A stretch of 64,000 nucleotides of DNA from Luteimicrobium sp042670205 (GTDB lineage: Bacteria; Actinomycetota; Actinomycetes; Actinomycetales; Cellulomonadaceae). Positions within the stretch are counted from its first letter, which is position 1, and the number at the start of each line of letters is the position of its first letter. Where the stretch lies: assembly GCF_042670205.1 (NCBI RefSeq), contig NZ_JBHUWD010000025.1, positions 3,979 through 67,978 on the forward strand, given 5' to 3'. Positions 1 through 8,577 of this stretch are shown here, piece by piece. Position numbers and translations under genes: made by a program. Below the pieces are notes generated by a model. That model saw only the letters and a program-made list of their open reading frames with translations. It was not told the DNA's origin and did no database searches.

Positions 1-1
1 C

Positions 2-478
2 GACGAGCAGTGGAAGTCGCTCGTGGCCGACCTCGAGGCGCCCGTGTCGGGCACCGAGTCCGCGCGCGCCGTCCCGCCGGAGGGCCCGGCCGCGACCGAC
101 CTTCCCGCACCCGGCTCCCCCGACGACGCCGCAGGCCCGCCGGCCCGCACGATCGACGTCGCACCCTGGGTCCGCCCGCAGGGCCCGCGCGACTGGCCCG
201 CCGGCCCGGAGGTCGAGGCTCTCGAGGAGCAGGAGTCGCACTTCGTGCCGCCCGACCCGCCGCCCGTGCTGAGCCACGACCCGCTGCTCAACCTCGCGTG
301 GGCGCTCGTCGCGCTCGCGCCGCTCCTCGTCCTGGTCCTGCTGGTCGTGGTGCGGCCGTTCCCGGTGCTCGTCGGCCAGATCGCCGGGGCTGCGTTCCTC
401 GCCGGGCTGGGCACGCTGATCTGGCGGATGCCGCACCGCCGCGACGAGGACGACGACGACCCGGGCGCCGTCGTCTGA
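2..478 (+). CDS. Partial hypothetical membrane protein (5' end outside window)
   Basis: The reading frame is open from base 2, so the gene starts upstream of the window; a GTG at 23 is in frame but has no ribosome site and the sequence before it (DEQWKSLVADLE) reads as ordinary protein. The visible part is an acidic, proline-rich cytoplasmic stretch ending in HFVPPDPPP, then two hydrophobic helices (about residues 85-110 and 115-135 of the visible part), and an acidic tail. The architecture resembles small actinobacterial membrane proteins of unknown function that often lie near a ROK kinase. I assign no function. It converges on the downstream minus-strand kinase gene. Confidence 0.7.
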   Translation, partial: DEQWKSLVADLEAPVSGTESARAVPPEGPAATDLPAPGSPDDAAGPPARTIDVAPWVRPQGPRDWPAGPEVEALEEQESHFVPPDPPPVLSHDPLLNLAWALVALAPLLVLVLLVVVRPFPVLVGQIAGAAFLAGLGTLIWRMPHRRDEDDDDPGAVV

Positions 479-516
479 CGACACCCCGGCCGGCGCAGGT
501 CATTCCACGCGCCAGG

Positions 517-1464
517 TCACTCCACGCGCGCGAGGTCCGCGGCGCCCACCATGCCCGCGTCGTTGCCCAGGGCTGCCGCGACGATCCGCGCCTCGGGCCG
601 GTGCCCGCGGGCGGACAGCGCGTTCTCGAAGCCGGCCCGCACCGACGGGAACAGCAGGTCGCCCGCGTCGGCGACCCCGCCGCCGAGGACGATGAGCTCG
701 GGGTCGAGGAGCGCCGCGACCGACGCCGAACCCTCCCCCACCCAGCGACCGAGCTCGGCGAACAGCTCGCGCGCCAGCGCGTCGCCGGCCTGCGCGGCCG
801 CGGTCACGTGCGGGCCGCTGATCGCCCCCGCGTCCCCGCCCGCGAGCGCCAGCAGGGCCGCGGCCCGCTCGGGCTGGGCGGCGGCCGCGGCGCGCGCGTC
901 GCGCACGAGCGCGGAGCCGCACGCGTACTGCTCCCAGCAGCCGCGGTGCCCGCAGCCGCACAGGTAGCCGCCGGGCACGACGCGCATGTGGCCGATCTCG
1001 GCGGCGAAGCCCCAGCGGCCGCGCACGAGGCGCCCGTCGACGACGATCGCGCCGCCGAGCCCGGTGCCGAGGGTGAGCATGAGCATGTCGTCGGCGTCCT
1101 TGGCGGAGCCGAACCGGAACTCGCCCCAGCCGGCGGCGTTCGCGTCGTTCTCGACGACGACGCGCACGTCGTCCTGGAGGAGCGCGCGGACGTTCTCGCC
1201 GAGCGGGTAGTCGCGCCAGGCGATGTTGGGGGCGAAGAGCACGGACGTGCGGTCGTTGCTCACGAACCCGGCGGCGGCGACGCCGATGGCGCCGACCTCG
1301 TAGTCGGCGCGGAACTCCTCGTACACCTCCGCGATCGCGCGATCGATGCTCGCGACGTCGTCGGGCGAGGTGGTGCGGCGCGTCTTGGCGACGATCGCGC
1401 CGTCCTCGTCCACGACGCCCGCCGCGATCTTGGTGCCTCCGATGTCGACGCCGACTGCGTACAT
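517..1464 (-). CDS. ROK-family glucokinase
   Basis: A 315-residue ROK kinase that probably phosphorylates glucose with ATP in the cytoplasm. The N-terminal phosphate-binding motif DIGGTK is at residues 7-12. Mid-protein motifs include ENDANAA and GTGLGGAI. The ROK signature EIGHM is followed by a cysteine-rich segment CGCGHRGCWEQ, which in this family binds structural zinc. The ATG at 1464 is chosen because DIGGTK normally lies within ten residues of the N-terminus; the open frame extends upstream with composition unlike a ROK protein. It is transcribed away from the CoA ligase at 1746 across a 281-base gap. The substrate could also be another hexose or N-acetylated sugar. Confidence 0.9.
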   Translation of the reverse strand: MYAVGVDIGGTKIAAGVVDEDGAIVAKTRRTTSPDDVASIDRAIAEVYEEFRADYEVGAIGVAAAGFVSNDRTSVLFAPNIAWRDYPLGENVRALLQDDVRVVVENDANAAGWGEFRFGSAKDADDMLMLTLGTGLGGAIVVDGRLVRGRWGFAAEIGHMRVVPGGYLCGCGHRGCWEQYACGSALVRDARAAAAAQPERAAALLALAGGDAGAISGPHVTAAAQAGDALARELFAELGRWVGEGSASVAALLDPELIVLGGGVADAGDLLFPSVRAGFENALSARGHRPEARIVAAALGNDAGMVGAADLARVE

Positions 1465-1672
1465 GGTGTCCTCAGCTGTTCTCGGGGGTGGCGACCGGTC
1501 GGGCCGGCCGGTGCTGGACGGGTGGTGGCGTCGGGGTCCCCGGGCGGGCCCCGGCACGTCGCCGGCCCGGCGCGGTCGCCGGGTGCGGCGGCGACGCCGC
1601 GTGCAGGCTATAACCCGGCGGCCCCCGCCGACGAGCCGGTCCACGGTCCGAGGTACGCGGCCGCCCGGCCAG

Positions 1673-1678
1673 TAGACT
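1673..1678 (+). promoter_or_regulatory. -10 hexamer TAGACT, CoA ligase gene
   Basis: TAGACT lies about 67 bases before the ATG at 1746. That leaves a leader of about 60 nt with a GGGAG ribosome site, so this gene looks leadered, unlike many neighbours. The 281-base divergent gap also serves the ROK gene, for which I see no clear hexamer. Confidence 0.45.
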
Positions 1679-1745
1679 TCCGGACGTCTCGTGACCGCGA
1701 GCGCACGCCCGCCGACCGGCCCGGGCGTCCAGCGATGGGAGCCGC

Positions 1746-3557
1746 ATGCCCGAGTCCAGCACGCCCCGCATGGTCGACGTCGACCCGGGGTCCAACCTCA
1801 ACGCGTTCTTGGCCCAGCGCGTGGCGCAGCGGCCTGACGGCGCGCTGTTCGAGGAGCGCGACGGCGAGGGCGGCTGGCGCCCGGTGACGGCTCGCGACTT
1901 CGACGCGCGGGTCGTGCGGGTCGCGAAGGGGCTGGTGGCGCGGGGGCTGCAGCCGGGCGACCACGTCGGGATCATGGCGCACACGAGCCTCGAGTGGTCG
2001 GTCCTGGACTGGGCGTGCTGGGCCGCCGCCCTGGTGCCGGTGCCGCTGTACGAGACGTCGAGCGCCGAGCAGGTGCGGTGGTCGTGCGAGGACGCGCACG
2101 TCCGCCTGCTCGTGGTCGAGGACGACGCGATGGCGGCCGCGGTCGCGGCGTTCCGCTCCGAGGTGCCCACGCTCGACGACGTCCTGGCGCTGTCGCAGGA
2201 CGCGCTCGGCACGCTCGAGGCGGCCGGGGCGCGGGTGGACGACGCGGAGATCGCGCGCCGCCGGTCGCTCGCGACGCTCGCCGACGTGGCGACGGTCATC
2301 TACACCTCGGGCACCACGGGGAACCCGAAGGGGGTCGAGCTCACCCACGGGAACTTCGTCGACCTGTGCGCGAACGCGATCGCGAAGATGCACGAGGTGC
2401 TGGCGGGGAGCTCACGGACCCTGCTGTTCATGCCGATGGCCCACGTGTTCGCGCGCTTCATCTCGGTCGTGGTGGTGCCCGCGGGCTCGGTGCTGGCGCA
2501 CGCGTCGAGCACCGCGACGCTCCTCGACGACCTGGCCTCGTTCCGCCCGACGTTCCTGCTCGCCGTGCCGCGCGTGTTCGAGAAGGTCTACAACTCGAGC
2601 GAGCAGCGCGCCGCCGAGCAGGGCCGCGTGAAGTTCTTCCACTGGGCGGTCGCGTCGGGGATCCGGTGGTCGCGGGCGCTCGACTCGCGCCGCGGTCCCG
2701 GCCCGGTCCTGCGCGCACGGCACCGGATCGCGGACGCGCTCGTCCTGCGCCGGCTGCGCGACGCGCTCGGCGGCAACACCCAGTGGGCGATCTCGGGCGG
2801 CGCGCCGCTCGGGGAGCGGCTCGGCCACTTCTTCCGCTCGGTCGGGGTCACGGTCCTCGAGGGCTACGGGCTCACCGAGACGACGGCGCCCGTGACGGTC
2901 AACGTGCCGGGCCACGTCGTGATCGGGACCGTCGGGCCACCGCTGCCCGGCTCGGCCGTGCGCATCGCCGACGACGGCGAGGTCCTCGTGCGCGGTCCGG
3001 GCGTCTTCCGGGGGTACCACGACAACCCCGACGCGACCCGCGAGGCCTTCGACGACGGCTGGTTCCGCACCGGCGACCTCGGCGCGCTCGACGCCGACGG
3101 GATGCTGACGATCACGGGCCGCAAGAAGGAGATCATCGTCACCGCCGGCGGCAAGAACGTCGCCCCCGCCGTGCTGGAGGACCGGGTGCGCGCGCACGCA
3201 CTCGTCTCGCAGTGCGTCGTCGTCGGGGACGCGCGCCCGTTCATCGGTGCCCTGATCACGCTCGACGCCGAGGCCCTGCCCGGCTGGCTCGCCGTGCACG
3301 GCAAGCCCGAGCTGACCGTGGAGCAGGCGGCGACGGACCCCGACGTCCTCGCGGCGCTCCAGCAGGCCGTCGACCGGGCGAACCAGGCCGTCTCGCGCGC
3401 CGAGTCGATCCGGAAGTTCCGCGTGCTGACGACCGACTTCACCGTCGAGAACGGGTACCTGTCCAACAAGCTCGGGGTCAAGCGGTTCCTCGTGCTCGAC
3501 GACTTCGCGGGCGAGGTCGACGCGCTCTACGCGGACGCGGGCAAGCACGGCTTCTGA
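1746..3557 (+). CDS. Long-chain fatty-acid--CoA ligase (FadD15-like)
   Basis: A 603-residue AMP-forming ligase that should activate fatty acids to acyl-CoA through an acyl-adenylate. Visible motifs are YTSGTTGNPKG (P-loop-like AMP-binding), GYGLTETTAPVT, the DDGWFRTGDLG hinge region, and GRKKEIIVTAGGKNVAP near the C-terminal lysine region. Length and the long N-terminal domain fit the bacterial FadD15/FAA1-like subgroup rather than acetyl-CoA synthetases. A GGGAG site precedes the ATG. The next gene starts 11 bases after the stop, so the two are probably co-transcribed. The acyl chain specificity cannot be read from the sequence. Confidence 0.92.
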   Translation: MPESSTPRMVDVDPGSNLNAFLAQRVAQRPDGALFEERDGEGGWRPVTARDFDARVVRVAKGLVARGLQPGDHVGIMAHTSLEWSVLDWACWAAALVPVPLYETSSAEQVRWSCEDAHVRLLVVEDDAMAAAVAAFRSEVPTLDDVLALSQDALGTLEAAGARVDDAEIARRRSLATLADVATVIYTSGTTGNPKGVELTHGNFVDLCANAIAKMHEVLAGSSRTLLFMPMAHVFARFISVVVVPAGSVLAHASSTATLLDDLASFRPTFLLAVPRVFEKVYNSSEQRAAEQGRVKFFHWAVASGIRWSRALDSRRGPGPVLRARHRIADALVLRRLRDALGGNTQWAISGGAPLGERLGHFFRSVGVTVLEGYGLTETTAPVTVNVPGHVVIGTVGPPLPGSAVRIADDGEVLVRGPGVFRGYHDNPDATREAFDDGWFRTGDLGALDADGMLTITGRKKEIIVTAGGKNVAPAVLEDRVRAHALVSQCVVVGDARPFIGALITLDAEALPGWLAVHGKPELTVEQAATDPDVLAALQQAVDRANQAVSRAESIRKFRVLTTDFTVENGYLSNKLGVKRFLVLDDFAGEVDALYADAGKHGF

Positions 3558-3568
3558 GGAGCGTGTCG

Positions 3569-5437
3569 GTGGCCGGACCTAGCGTCGCGGCCATGAGCAC
3601 GACCGGCACGGCAGGCACCGCACGCACCACCCGCTCCCCCGCCGCGTCCGGCCAGGCTCCGCAGCCGTCCGTCGCCTACCAGCCCACGCTGGACGAGCTG
3701 GGCACCCCGCTGCACGAGGTGACGTTCGTCGTCGTGGACCTCGAGACCACCGGGGCGTCGGCCCGCGAGGGCGGCATCACCGAGATCGGGGCGGTCAAGG
3801 TCCGCGGCGGCGAAGTGCTCGGCGAGTTCCAGTCGCTCGTCGACCCGGGCCGGCCGATCCCCGCGTTCATCGCCCGCCTCACCGGCATCACGAGCGCGAT
3901 GGTCGCCACCGCCCCGACCATCGACCTCGTCCTCCCGAGCTTCCTCGAGTTCGCGCACGGGTCGGTGCTCGTCGCGCACAACGCCCCGTTCGACGTCGGG
4001 TTCCTGCGCGCCGCCGCCCGGACGTGCGCGTACGAGTGGCCCGGCTACCCCGTGGTCGACACGGTCGCGCTCGCCCGCCGAGTGGTGACCCGCGACGAGG
4101 CCCCCAACCACAAGCTGTCGACGCTGGCGCAGCTCTTCCACGCCCGGGTCACGCCCGAGCACCGGGCGCTGGCCGACGCCCGCGCGACGGTCGACGTGCT
4201 CCACGCGCTGCTCGAGCGCCACGCCGCGTTCGGGGTGACGCACCTCGAGGACCTCGCGAACGCGACCGACCCCGTGCCGCCCGAGGTCCGGCGCAAGCGC
4301 CACCTCGCCGACGGCCTCCCCCAGGCGCCCGGCGTCTACCTCTTCCACGCGCCGGACGGCGAGGTCCTGTACGTGGGCACGTCGAGCAACCTGCGCTCGC
4401 GCGTGCGCCAGTACTTCACGGCGGGCGAGAAGCGGCGCCGCATGGCCGAGATGGTCCGCCTCGCGGCGAGCGTGTCGGTCGTGGTCTGCGGGACGGCGTT
4501 CGAGGCGTCCGTCCGCGAGCTGCGCCTCATCGCCGAGCACGAGCCCCGGTACAACCGCCGGTCCAAGCACCCCGAGCGGATGCCGTGGCTGCGGCTGACC
4601 GCGGAGCCCCACCCACGCCTGTCGGTCGTGCGCGACGTGCGCGCCGAGCCCGACGGGACGGTCGCCGCGCACGTCGGGCCGTTCGCGTCGCAGACGCAGG
4701 CGCAGGCCGCCGCCGAGGCGGTCACCGACACCTTCGCGCTGCGCACCTGCACCCGCCGCCTGCCGCTCGTCCCCGCCGCCGGGGCGTCGTCGTGCGTGCT
4801 CGCGGACCTCGGCCGGTGTGCCGCGCCCTGCGTCGACCCGGACGCCGCCGCGCCCTACGCCCGCACGGTCGACGACGTGCGCCGCGCCCTGCTCGAGGAC
4901 CCGTCGCCCGTCGTCGAGGCGCTCGCGCGGCGCATGGCGTCGCTGGCCGCGCAGGAGCGCTACGAGCAGGCGCAGCACGTCGCCGAGCGGCTCGAGGCGT
5001 TCTGCACGGGAGTCGAGCGGGGCGCCCGGCTGCGCGCGCTCGCGGCCTGCCGCCAGCTCGTCGCCGCCCGGCCCGCGGGCGGTGGCTGGGAGCTCGCCGT
5101 CGTCCGGCACGCACGCCTGGCCGCCACGACGCGCACCGCGCCCGACGAGGACGCCGTGGCCGCCGTGCGCGCGCTCGTGGCGACCGCGGAGCACGTCGAG
5201 CCACCCGTCCCACCGGCCCCGGCGGCGCACCCGCACGAGGCCGAGCTGGTGCTGGGGTGGCTCGACGCGCCGGACGTCCGGATCGTCGAGGTCACCGACC
5301 CTCTCGCGCTGCCCGTCCACCTGGGCGGCCGCGCGCAGCACCTCGCTCGGGCGTCGCACGTCGTGTCGGCCTACGATCTGGGCGACGGCAACCAGCCGTC
5401 CGACCTGCAGGCGTCCGTGTCGACGTCCCGCCCCTAG
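3569..5437 (+). CDS. DEDDh 3'-5' exonuclease fused to UvrC-like GIY-YIG nuclease
   Basis: A 622-residue fusion. The N-terminal half is a DnaQ-type proofreading-like exonuclease with VVVDLETTG (ExoI), HNAPFDVGFL (ExoII) and HRALADARATVDV (ExoIII). The second part is a GIY-YIG endonuclease like the N-terminus of UvrC, with GVYLF, YVGTSSNLRSRV and a cysteine-rich tail (LRTC, SSCVL, CAAPC). It probably acts in DNA repair; M. tuberculosis Rv2191 is a known relative with the same architecture. The GTG at 3569 is preferred because AGGAG ends 7 bases before it; the ATG at 3593 lacks a ribosome site. The UvrC RNase H-like and HhH domains are absent, so it is not UvrC itself. Confidence 0.88.
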   Translation: MAGPSVAAMSTTGTAGTARTTRSPAASGQAPQPSVAYQPTLDELGTPLHEVTFVVVDLETTGASAREGGITEIGAVKVRGGEVLGEFQSLVDPGRPIPAFIARLTGITSAMVATAPTIDLVLPSFLEFAHGSVLVAHNAPFDVGFLRAAARTCAYEWPGYPVVDTVALARRVVTRDEAPNHKLSTLAQLFHARVTPEHRALADARATVDVLHALLERHAAFGVTHLEDLANATDPVPPEVRRKRHLADGLPQAPGVYLFHAPDGEVLYVGTSSNLRSRVRQYFTAGEKRRRMAEMVRLAASVSVVVCGTAFEASVRELRLIAEHEPRYNRRSKHPERMPWLRLTAEPHPRLSVVRDVRAEPDGTVAAHVGPFASQTQAQAAAEAVTDTFALRTCTRRLPLVPAAGASSCVLADLGRCAAPCVDPDAAAPYARTVDDVRRALLEDPSPVVEALARRMASLAAQERYEQAQHVAERLEAFCTGVERGARLRALAACRQLVAARPAGGGWELAVVRHARLAATTRTAPDEDAVAAVRALVATAEHVEPPVPPAPAAHPHEAELVLGWLDAPDVRIVEVTDPLALPVHLGGRAQHLARASHVVSAYDLGDGNQPSDLQASVSTSRP

Positions 5438-5454
5438 CCGAGGAGCCCCGCCCC

Positions 5455-5736
5455 ATGCTGACCGCGATCGTCCTCATCGACACCGCCCCGGACGTCATTC
5501 CCGAGGTCGCCGAATCGGTCGCCGGGCTCGCCGGGGTCAGCGAGGTCTACTCGGTGACCGGGCGCGCGGACCTCGTCGCGATCGTCCGCGTGCGCGACCA
5601 CGACAAGCTCGCCGACGTGATCGCGGACGGCATCAGCAAGGTGTCGGGCGTCGTGCGGACCGAGACGCTGCTCGCGTTCCGCGCGTACTCGCAGGTCGAC
5701 CTCGAGCAGGCGTTCGAGATCGGGCTCGAGGACTGA
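5455..5736 (+). CDS. Stand-alone Lrp/AsnC ligand-binding (RAM) domain protein
   Basis: A 93-residue protein consisting only of the effector-binding/oligomerisation domain of Lrp/AsnC regulators (pattern VLIDTAPDVIPEVAESVAGL, then RADLVAIVRV and TETLLAF). There is no helix-turn-helix, so it cannot bind DNA by itself. Such proteins assemble into decamer-like rings and may sense amino acids or modulate full-length Lrp proteins. It starts 17 bases after the exonuclease stop with a GAGGAG site and is likely the last gene of that operon. It converges on trpD, whose product makes tryptophan precursors, but a functional link is only a guess. Confidence 0.85.
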   Translation: MLTAIVLIDTAPDVIPEVAESVAGLAGVSEVYSVTGRADLVAIVRVRDHDKLADVIADGISKVSGVVRTETLLAFRAYSQVDLEQAFEIGLED

Positions 5737-5750
5737 CCGTCGGGCGCGGC

Positions 5751-5790
5751 GGCCGCTAGCGCCGCGAGGCGGCCGCTAGCGCCGCGAGGC
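5751..5790. repeat. Exact 20-bp tandem duplication at the trpD 3' end
   Basis: The unit at 5751-5770 is repeated exactly at 5771-5790. The right copy encodes the last residues and TAG stop of trpD; the left copy lies in the convergent gap and contains a second in-frame-like CTA. It looks like a slippage duplication. Confidence 0.9.
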
Positions 5791-6852
5791 GGCGACCCAG
5801 CGCTCGAGGAGCTGCGCCGCCGCGCCCGAGTCGACGCTCGTGGCCGCGGCGTCCATACCGGCGCGCAGCCGGTCGACGAGGCTGCCCTCCGCCGTCCCGG
5901 GCAGCGACCCGTCCGCCACGAGCGCCGCGGCGGCGTTGAGCAGGACGGTCTCGCGGACCGGGCCCTGCTCGCCGCCGAGCACGCGCCGTGCCACGCCCGC
6001 GTTGTGCTCGGCGCTCGCACCGCGCAGGTCCGCGACCGTGATGGCCGTCAGACCGAGGTCCGTCGCGGCGTCGAGCACGTGCTCGCGCACCTCGCCGCCG
6101 TCGACCAGCCAGACGCGCGACGGCGCGGTCGCCGCGAGCTCGTCGAGCCCGTCCTCGCCGCGGAACACGAGCGCCGACGTTCCCCGCGAGGCGAGGACCC
6201 CCGCCACGAGGGGTGCCATCCGCTCGTCGGCGACGCCGATCGCGGTGGCGCGCGGCTGCGCCGGGTTGGTCAGCGGGCCGAGGAAGTTGAACGCCGTCGG
6301 GATCGGCAGCTCGCCGCGCGCCGCGGCCGCGTGCCGGAACGACGGGTGGAACGCCTGCGCGAAGCAGAACGTGATCCCGACCTCGGTCGCGAGCTCGGCC
6401 ACGCGCGGCACGTCGAGGTCGAGCCGCACGCCCAGGGCCTCCAGGACGTCCGCCGAGCCCGACGACGACGTCGCGGCCCGGTTGCCGTGCTTGACGACGC
6501 GCACGCCCGCCCCCGCCACGACGATCGCCGCCATCGTGGACACGTTCACCGTGTGCGCGCGGTCGCCGCCCGTCCCGACGATGTCGACCGACGGCGCGGG
6601 CGCCTCGAAGCGGCGCGCGTGCGCGAGCATCGCGTCGGCGAGGCCGGCGAGCTCGTCGACCGTCTCACCCTTGACCCGCAGCGCCACGAGGAAGCTCGCG
6701 AGGCGCGCCGCGGAGACCTCGCCCGACATCACCTGGTCCATGACCCAGGCCGTCTCGTGCGCCCCGAGGTCGCGGTGGTCGACGAGCGCCTGGAGCAGGG
6801 CGGGCCAGGTCGGCGCGCCCGCGGTCGCGGGCACCGTGGGTCGGGTCGTCAC
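5776..6852 (-). CDS. trpD: Anthranilate phosphoribosyltransferase
   Basis: A 358-residue TrpD. It transfers phosphoribose from PRPP to anthranilate, the second dedicated step of tryptophan synthesis. Typical motifs are DIVGTGGD (PRPP diphosphate loop), NVSTMAAIVVAGAGV, KHGNRAATSSSGSADVLEALG, HPSFRHAAAARGELP and FNFLGPLTNPA. GTG at 6852 is chosen because GAGGAG lies 5-6 bases upstream; the open frame continues further but without family similarity. The gene is separated from other trp genes, as in M. tuberculosis where trpD sits beside ctaE. The stop lies inside a 20-bp tandem duplication. Confidence 0.96.
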   Translation of the reverse strand: MTTRPTVPATAGAPTWPALLQALVDHRDLGAHETAWVMDQVMSGEVSAARLASFLVALRVKGETVDELAGLADAMLAHARRFEAPAPSVDIVGTGGDRAHTVNVSTMAAIVVAGAGVRVVKHGNRAATSSSGSADVLEALGVRLDLDVPRVAELATEVGITFCFAQAFHPSFRHAAAARGELPIPTAFNFLGPLTNPAQPRATAIGVADERMAPLVAGVLASRGTSALVFRGEDGLDELAATAPSRVWLVDGGEVREHVLDAATDLGLTAITVADLRGASAEHNAGVARRVLGGEQGPVRETVLLNAAAALVADGSLPGTAEGSLVDRLRAGMDAAATSVDSGAAAQLLERWVAASRR

Positions 6853-7099
6853 AACGTCTCCTCGCACAGCTGGTCGCAGGACTGGGACGGCCCGGGGGCC
6901 GCGCCCCTCATGATGCCAGCGCGAGCGTCCGCGGGTCCTCGCGTCCCGGCATCCGGTCGGCGTCGGGCGCCACCCGTTTGGTGACACCTTCGCGACTTCC
7001 GTCATGAGGTGGGAAGGTGAAGCGCAGAATGTCAAGGAAGTGTGAGATTCGACCGCGCCCGTGCGGCCGCTTCGTGAACCAAACCACGCCCCCGTCGGC

Positions 7100-7105
7100 C
7101 ATAAT
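7100..7105 (+). promoter_or_regulatory. -10 hexamer CATAAT directly before ctaE
   Basis: CATAAT ends 6 bases before the GTG of ctaE, placing the expected transcription start on the start codon. No Shine-Dalgarno sequence is present. The rest of the gap 6853-7099 also holds the trpD upstream region; I see no other structure in it. Confidence 0.6.
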
Positions 7106-7111
7106 GAAGCC

Positions 7112-7747
7112 GTGTCGACCGCAACGGCTACCCCCCACACCCACGTGACCGTCAACCGGCCCAACCCGGTTCAGGTCGGGACCATCGTCTGGCTCTCCAG
7201 CGAGCTGATGTTCTTCGCGGGTCTCTTCGCGATGTACTTCACCGCTCGCTCGGTCATGCCGGCCAGCGAGTGGTCGGCGCAGGCCGACAAGCTCAACGTC
7301 TGGTTCTCCGCCGGCAACACGACGATCCTCGTGCTCTCGTCGTTCACCTGCCAGCTCGGCACGTACGCCGCCGAGCGGTTCCGCCCGCGGCGCACCGGCA
7401 AGCTGTGGCAGGTCGGCCAGTGGGGCATGGTCGAGTGGATCGCCGTCACCTACGTGATGGGCGCGATCTTCATCGCCGGCCAGGTCACCGAGTACTCGGA
7501 GCTCGTCGAGCAGGGTCTGTCGATCCACTCGAACGCGTACGGCTCGGTGTTCTACCTGGCGACCGGCTTCCACGGCCTCCACGTGCTCGGTGGTCTCCTC
7601 GCGTTCCTGTTCCTGCTCGGCCGGACATTCTCCGCCAAGCGGTTCGGACACCACGAAGCGACCTCCGCGATCGTCACGTCGTACTACTGGCACTTCGTCG
7701 ACGTGGTGTGGGTGGCGCTCTTCAGCGTCATCTACCTCCTGCGCTGA
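7112..7747 (+). CDS. ctaE: Cytochrome c oxidase subunit III
   Basis: A 211-residue membrane protein with five predicted helices, the usual number for the short actinobacterial subunit III. Motifs include SSELMFFAGLFAMYFT in helix 1, GFHGLHVLGG in the middle and YYWHFVDVVWVALFSVIYLL at the end. It is a structural subunit of the aa3 oxidase in the bc1-aa3 supercomplex. GTG at 7112 is chosen because it sits six bases after a -10 hexamer and the homologous N-terminus begins about here. The gene heads the ctaE-qcrCAB cluster, separated by 50 bases from qcrC. Confidence 0.95.
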   Translation: MSTATATPHTHVTVNRPNPVQVGTIVWLSSELMFFAGLFAMYFTARSVMPASEWSAQADKLNVWFSAGNTTILVLSSFTCQLGTYAAERFRPRRTGKLWQVGQWGMVEWIAVTYVMGAIFIAGQVTEYSELVEQGLSIHSNAYGSVFYLATGFHGLHVLGGLLAFLFLLGRTFSAKRFGHHEATSAIVTSYYWHFVDVVWVALFSVIYLLR

Positions 7748-7797
7748 CGCACCACACACCCGAACCACATCCCCCCACCGCGAGACGAGGATCACCC

Positions 7798-8577
7798 GTG
7801 AAGGCACTCGCCGCCCGCAGGCACCACCGGTTCGCGCCGGTCGTGCTGCTGCTGCTGGCGCTGCTGGTCACTGGCGGCGTCTACGCCGTCCTCGCGCCGA
7901 GCCAGGCGCGGGCGGACTCCGCCAGCACGCAGGACATCGAGACCGGTAAGAAGCTGTTCCAGGCCAACTGCGCCACGTGCCACGGGCTCGACGCCCAGGG
8001 CACCGACAACGCCCCGTCGCTCATCGGCGTCGGCGCGGCCGCGGTCGACTTCCAGGTCTCGACCGGCCGCATGCCGATGGCCATGGACGGCCCGCAGGCC
8101 CAGGCCAAGCCGCGTCAGATGACCGAAGAGCAGACGTCCCAGCTCGCCGCGTACGTCGCGTCGCTCGGCGCCGGCCCGGCGATCCCGACGGACGAGCAGG
8201 TCGACGGCGCCAAGGGCAACCCCGCCAACGGCGCCCAGATCTTCCGCACCAACTGCGCGATGTGCCACAACGCCGTCGGCCAGGGCGGCGCGCTCTCCCA
8301 GGGCAAGTTCGCGCCCTCGCTCGAGCGCACGTCGCCGCGCAACATCTACCAGGCGATGCTCACCGGCCCGCAGTCGATGCCGGTGTTCAACGACGCCAAC
8401 ATCACCCCGGACGAGAAGCGCGACGTCATCGCGTTCCTCGAGGCCCAGCGCCACGGCAGCGCGGGCGGCGCGAGCCTCGGCTCGCTCGGCCCGGTCTCCG
8501 AGGGCATCTGGGCGTGGGTCGTCGGCCTCGGTCTCCTGATCGGCGCCGCCGTGTGGATCGGAGCGAAGTCCTCGTGA
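7798..8577 (+). CDS. qcrC: Diheme cytochrome c subunit of the bc1 complex
   Basis: A 259-residue diheme cytochrome cc, the actinobacterial replacement for cytochrome c1 plus a soluble carrier, passing electrons straight to oxidase subunit II. An N-terminal helix (about 13-32) and a C-terminal helix anchor it in the membrane. Two heme c sites are visible: CATCH at residues 58-62 and CAMCH at 153-157. GTG at 7798 follows GACGAGG by about eight bases. The stop overlaps the qcrA start (GTGA), so translation is coupled. Confidence 0.96.
   Translation: MKALAARRHHRFAPVVLLLLALLVTGGVYAVLAPSQARADSASTQDIETGKKLFQANCATCHGLDAQGTDNAPSLIGVGAAAVDFQVSTGRMPMAMDGPQAQAKPRQMTEEQTSQLAAYVASLGAGPAIPTDEQVDGAKGNPANGAQIFRTNCAMCHNAVGQGGALSQGKFAPSLERTSPRNIYQAMLTGPQSMPVFNDANITPDEKRDVIAFLEAQRHGSAGGASLGSLGPVSEGIWAWVVGLGLLIGAAVWIGAKSS

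Noticed and set aside
1994..3568. Upstream extension of the DEDDh-GIY-YIG frame inside the CoA ligase gene
   Set aside because: It is a shifted frame of the ligase, arginine-rich and without family similarity; a good ribosome site places the start at 3569.
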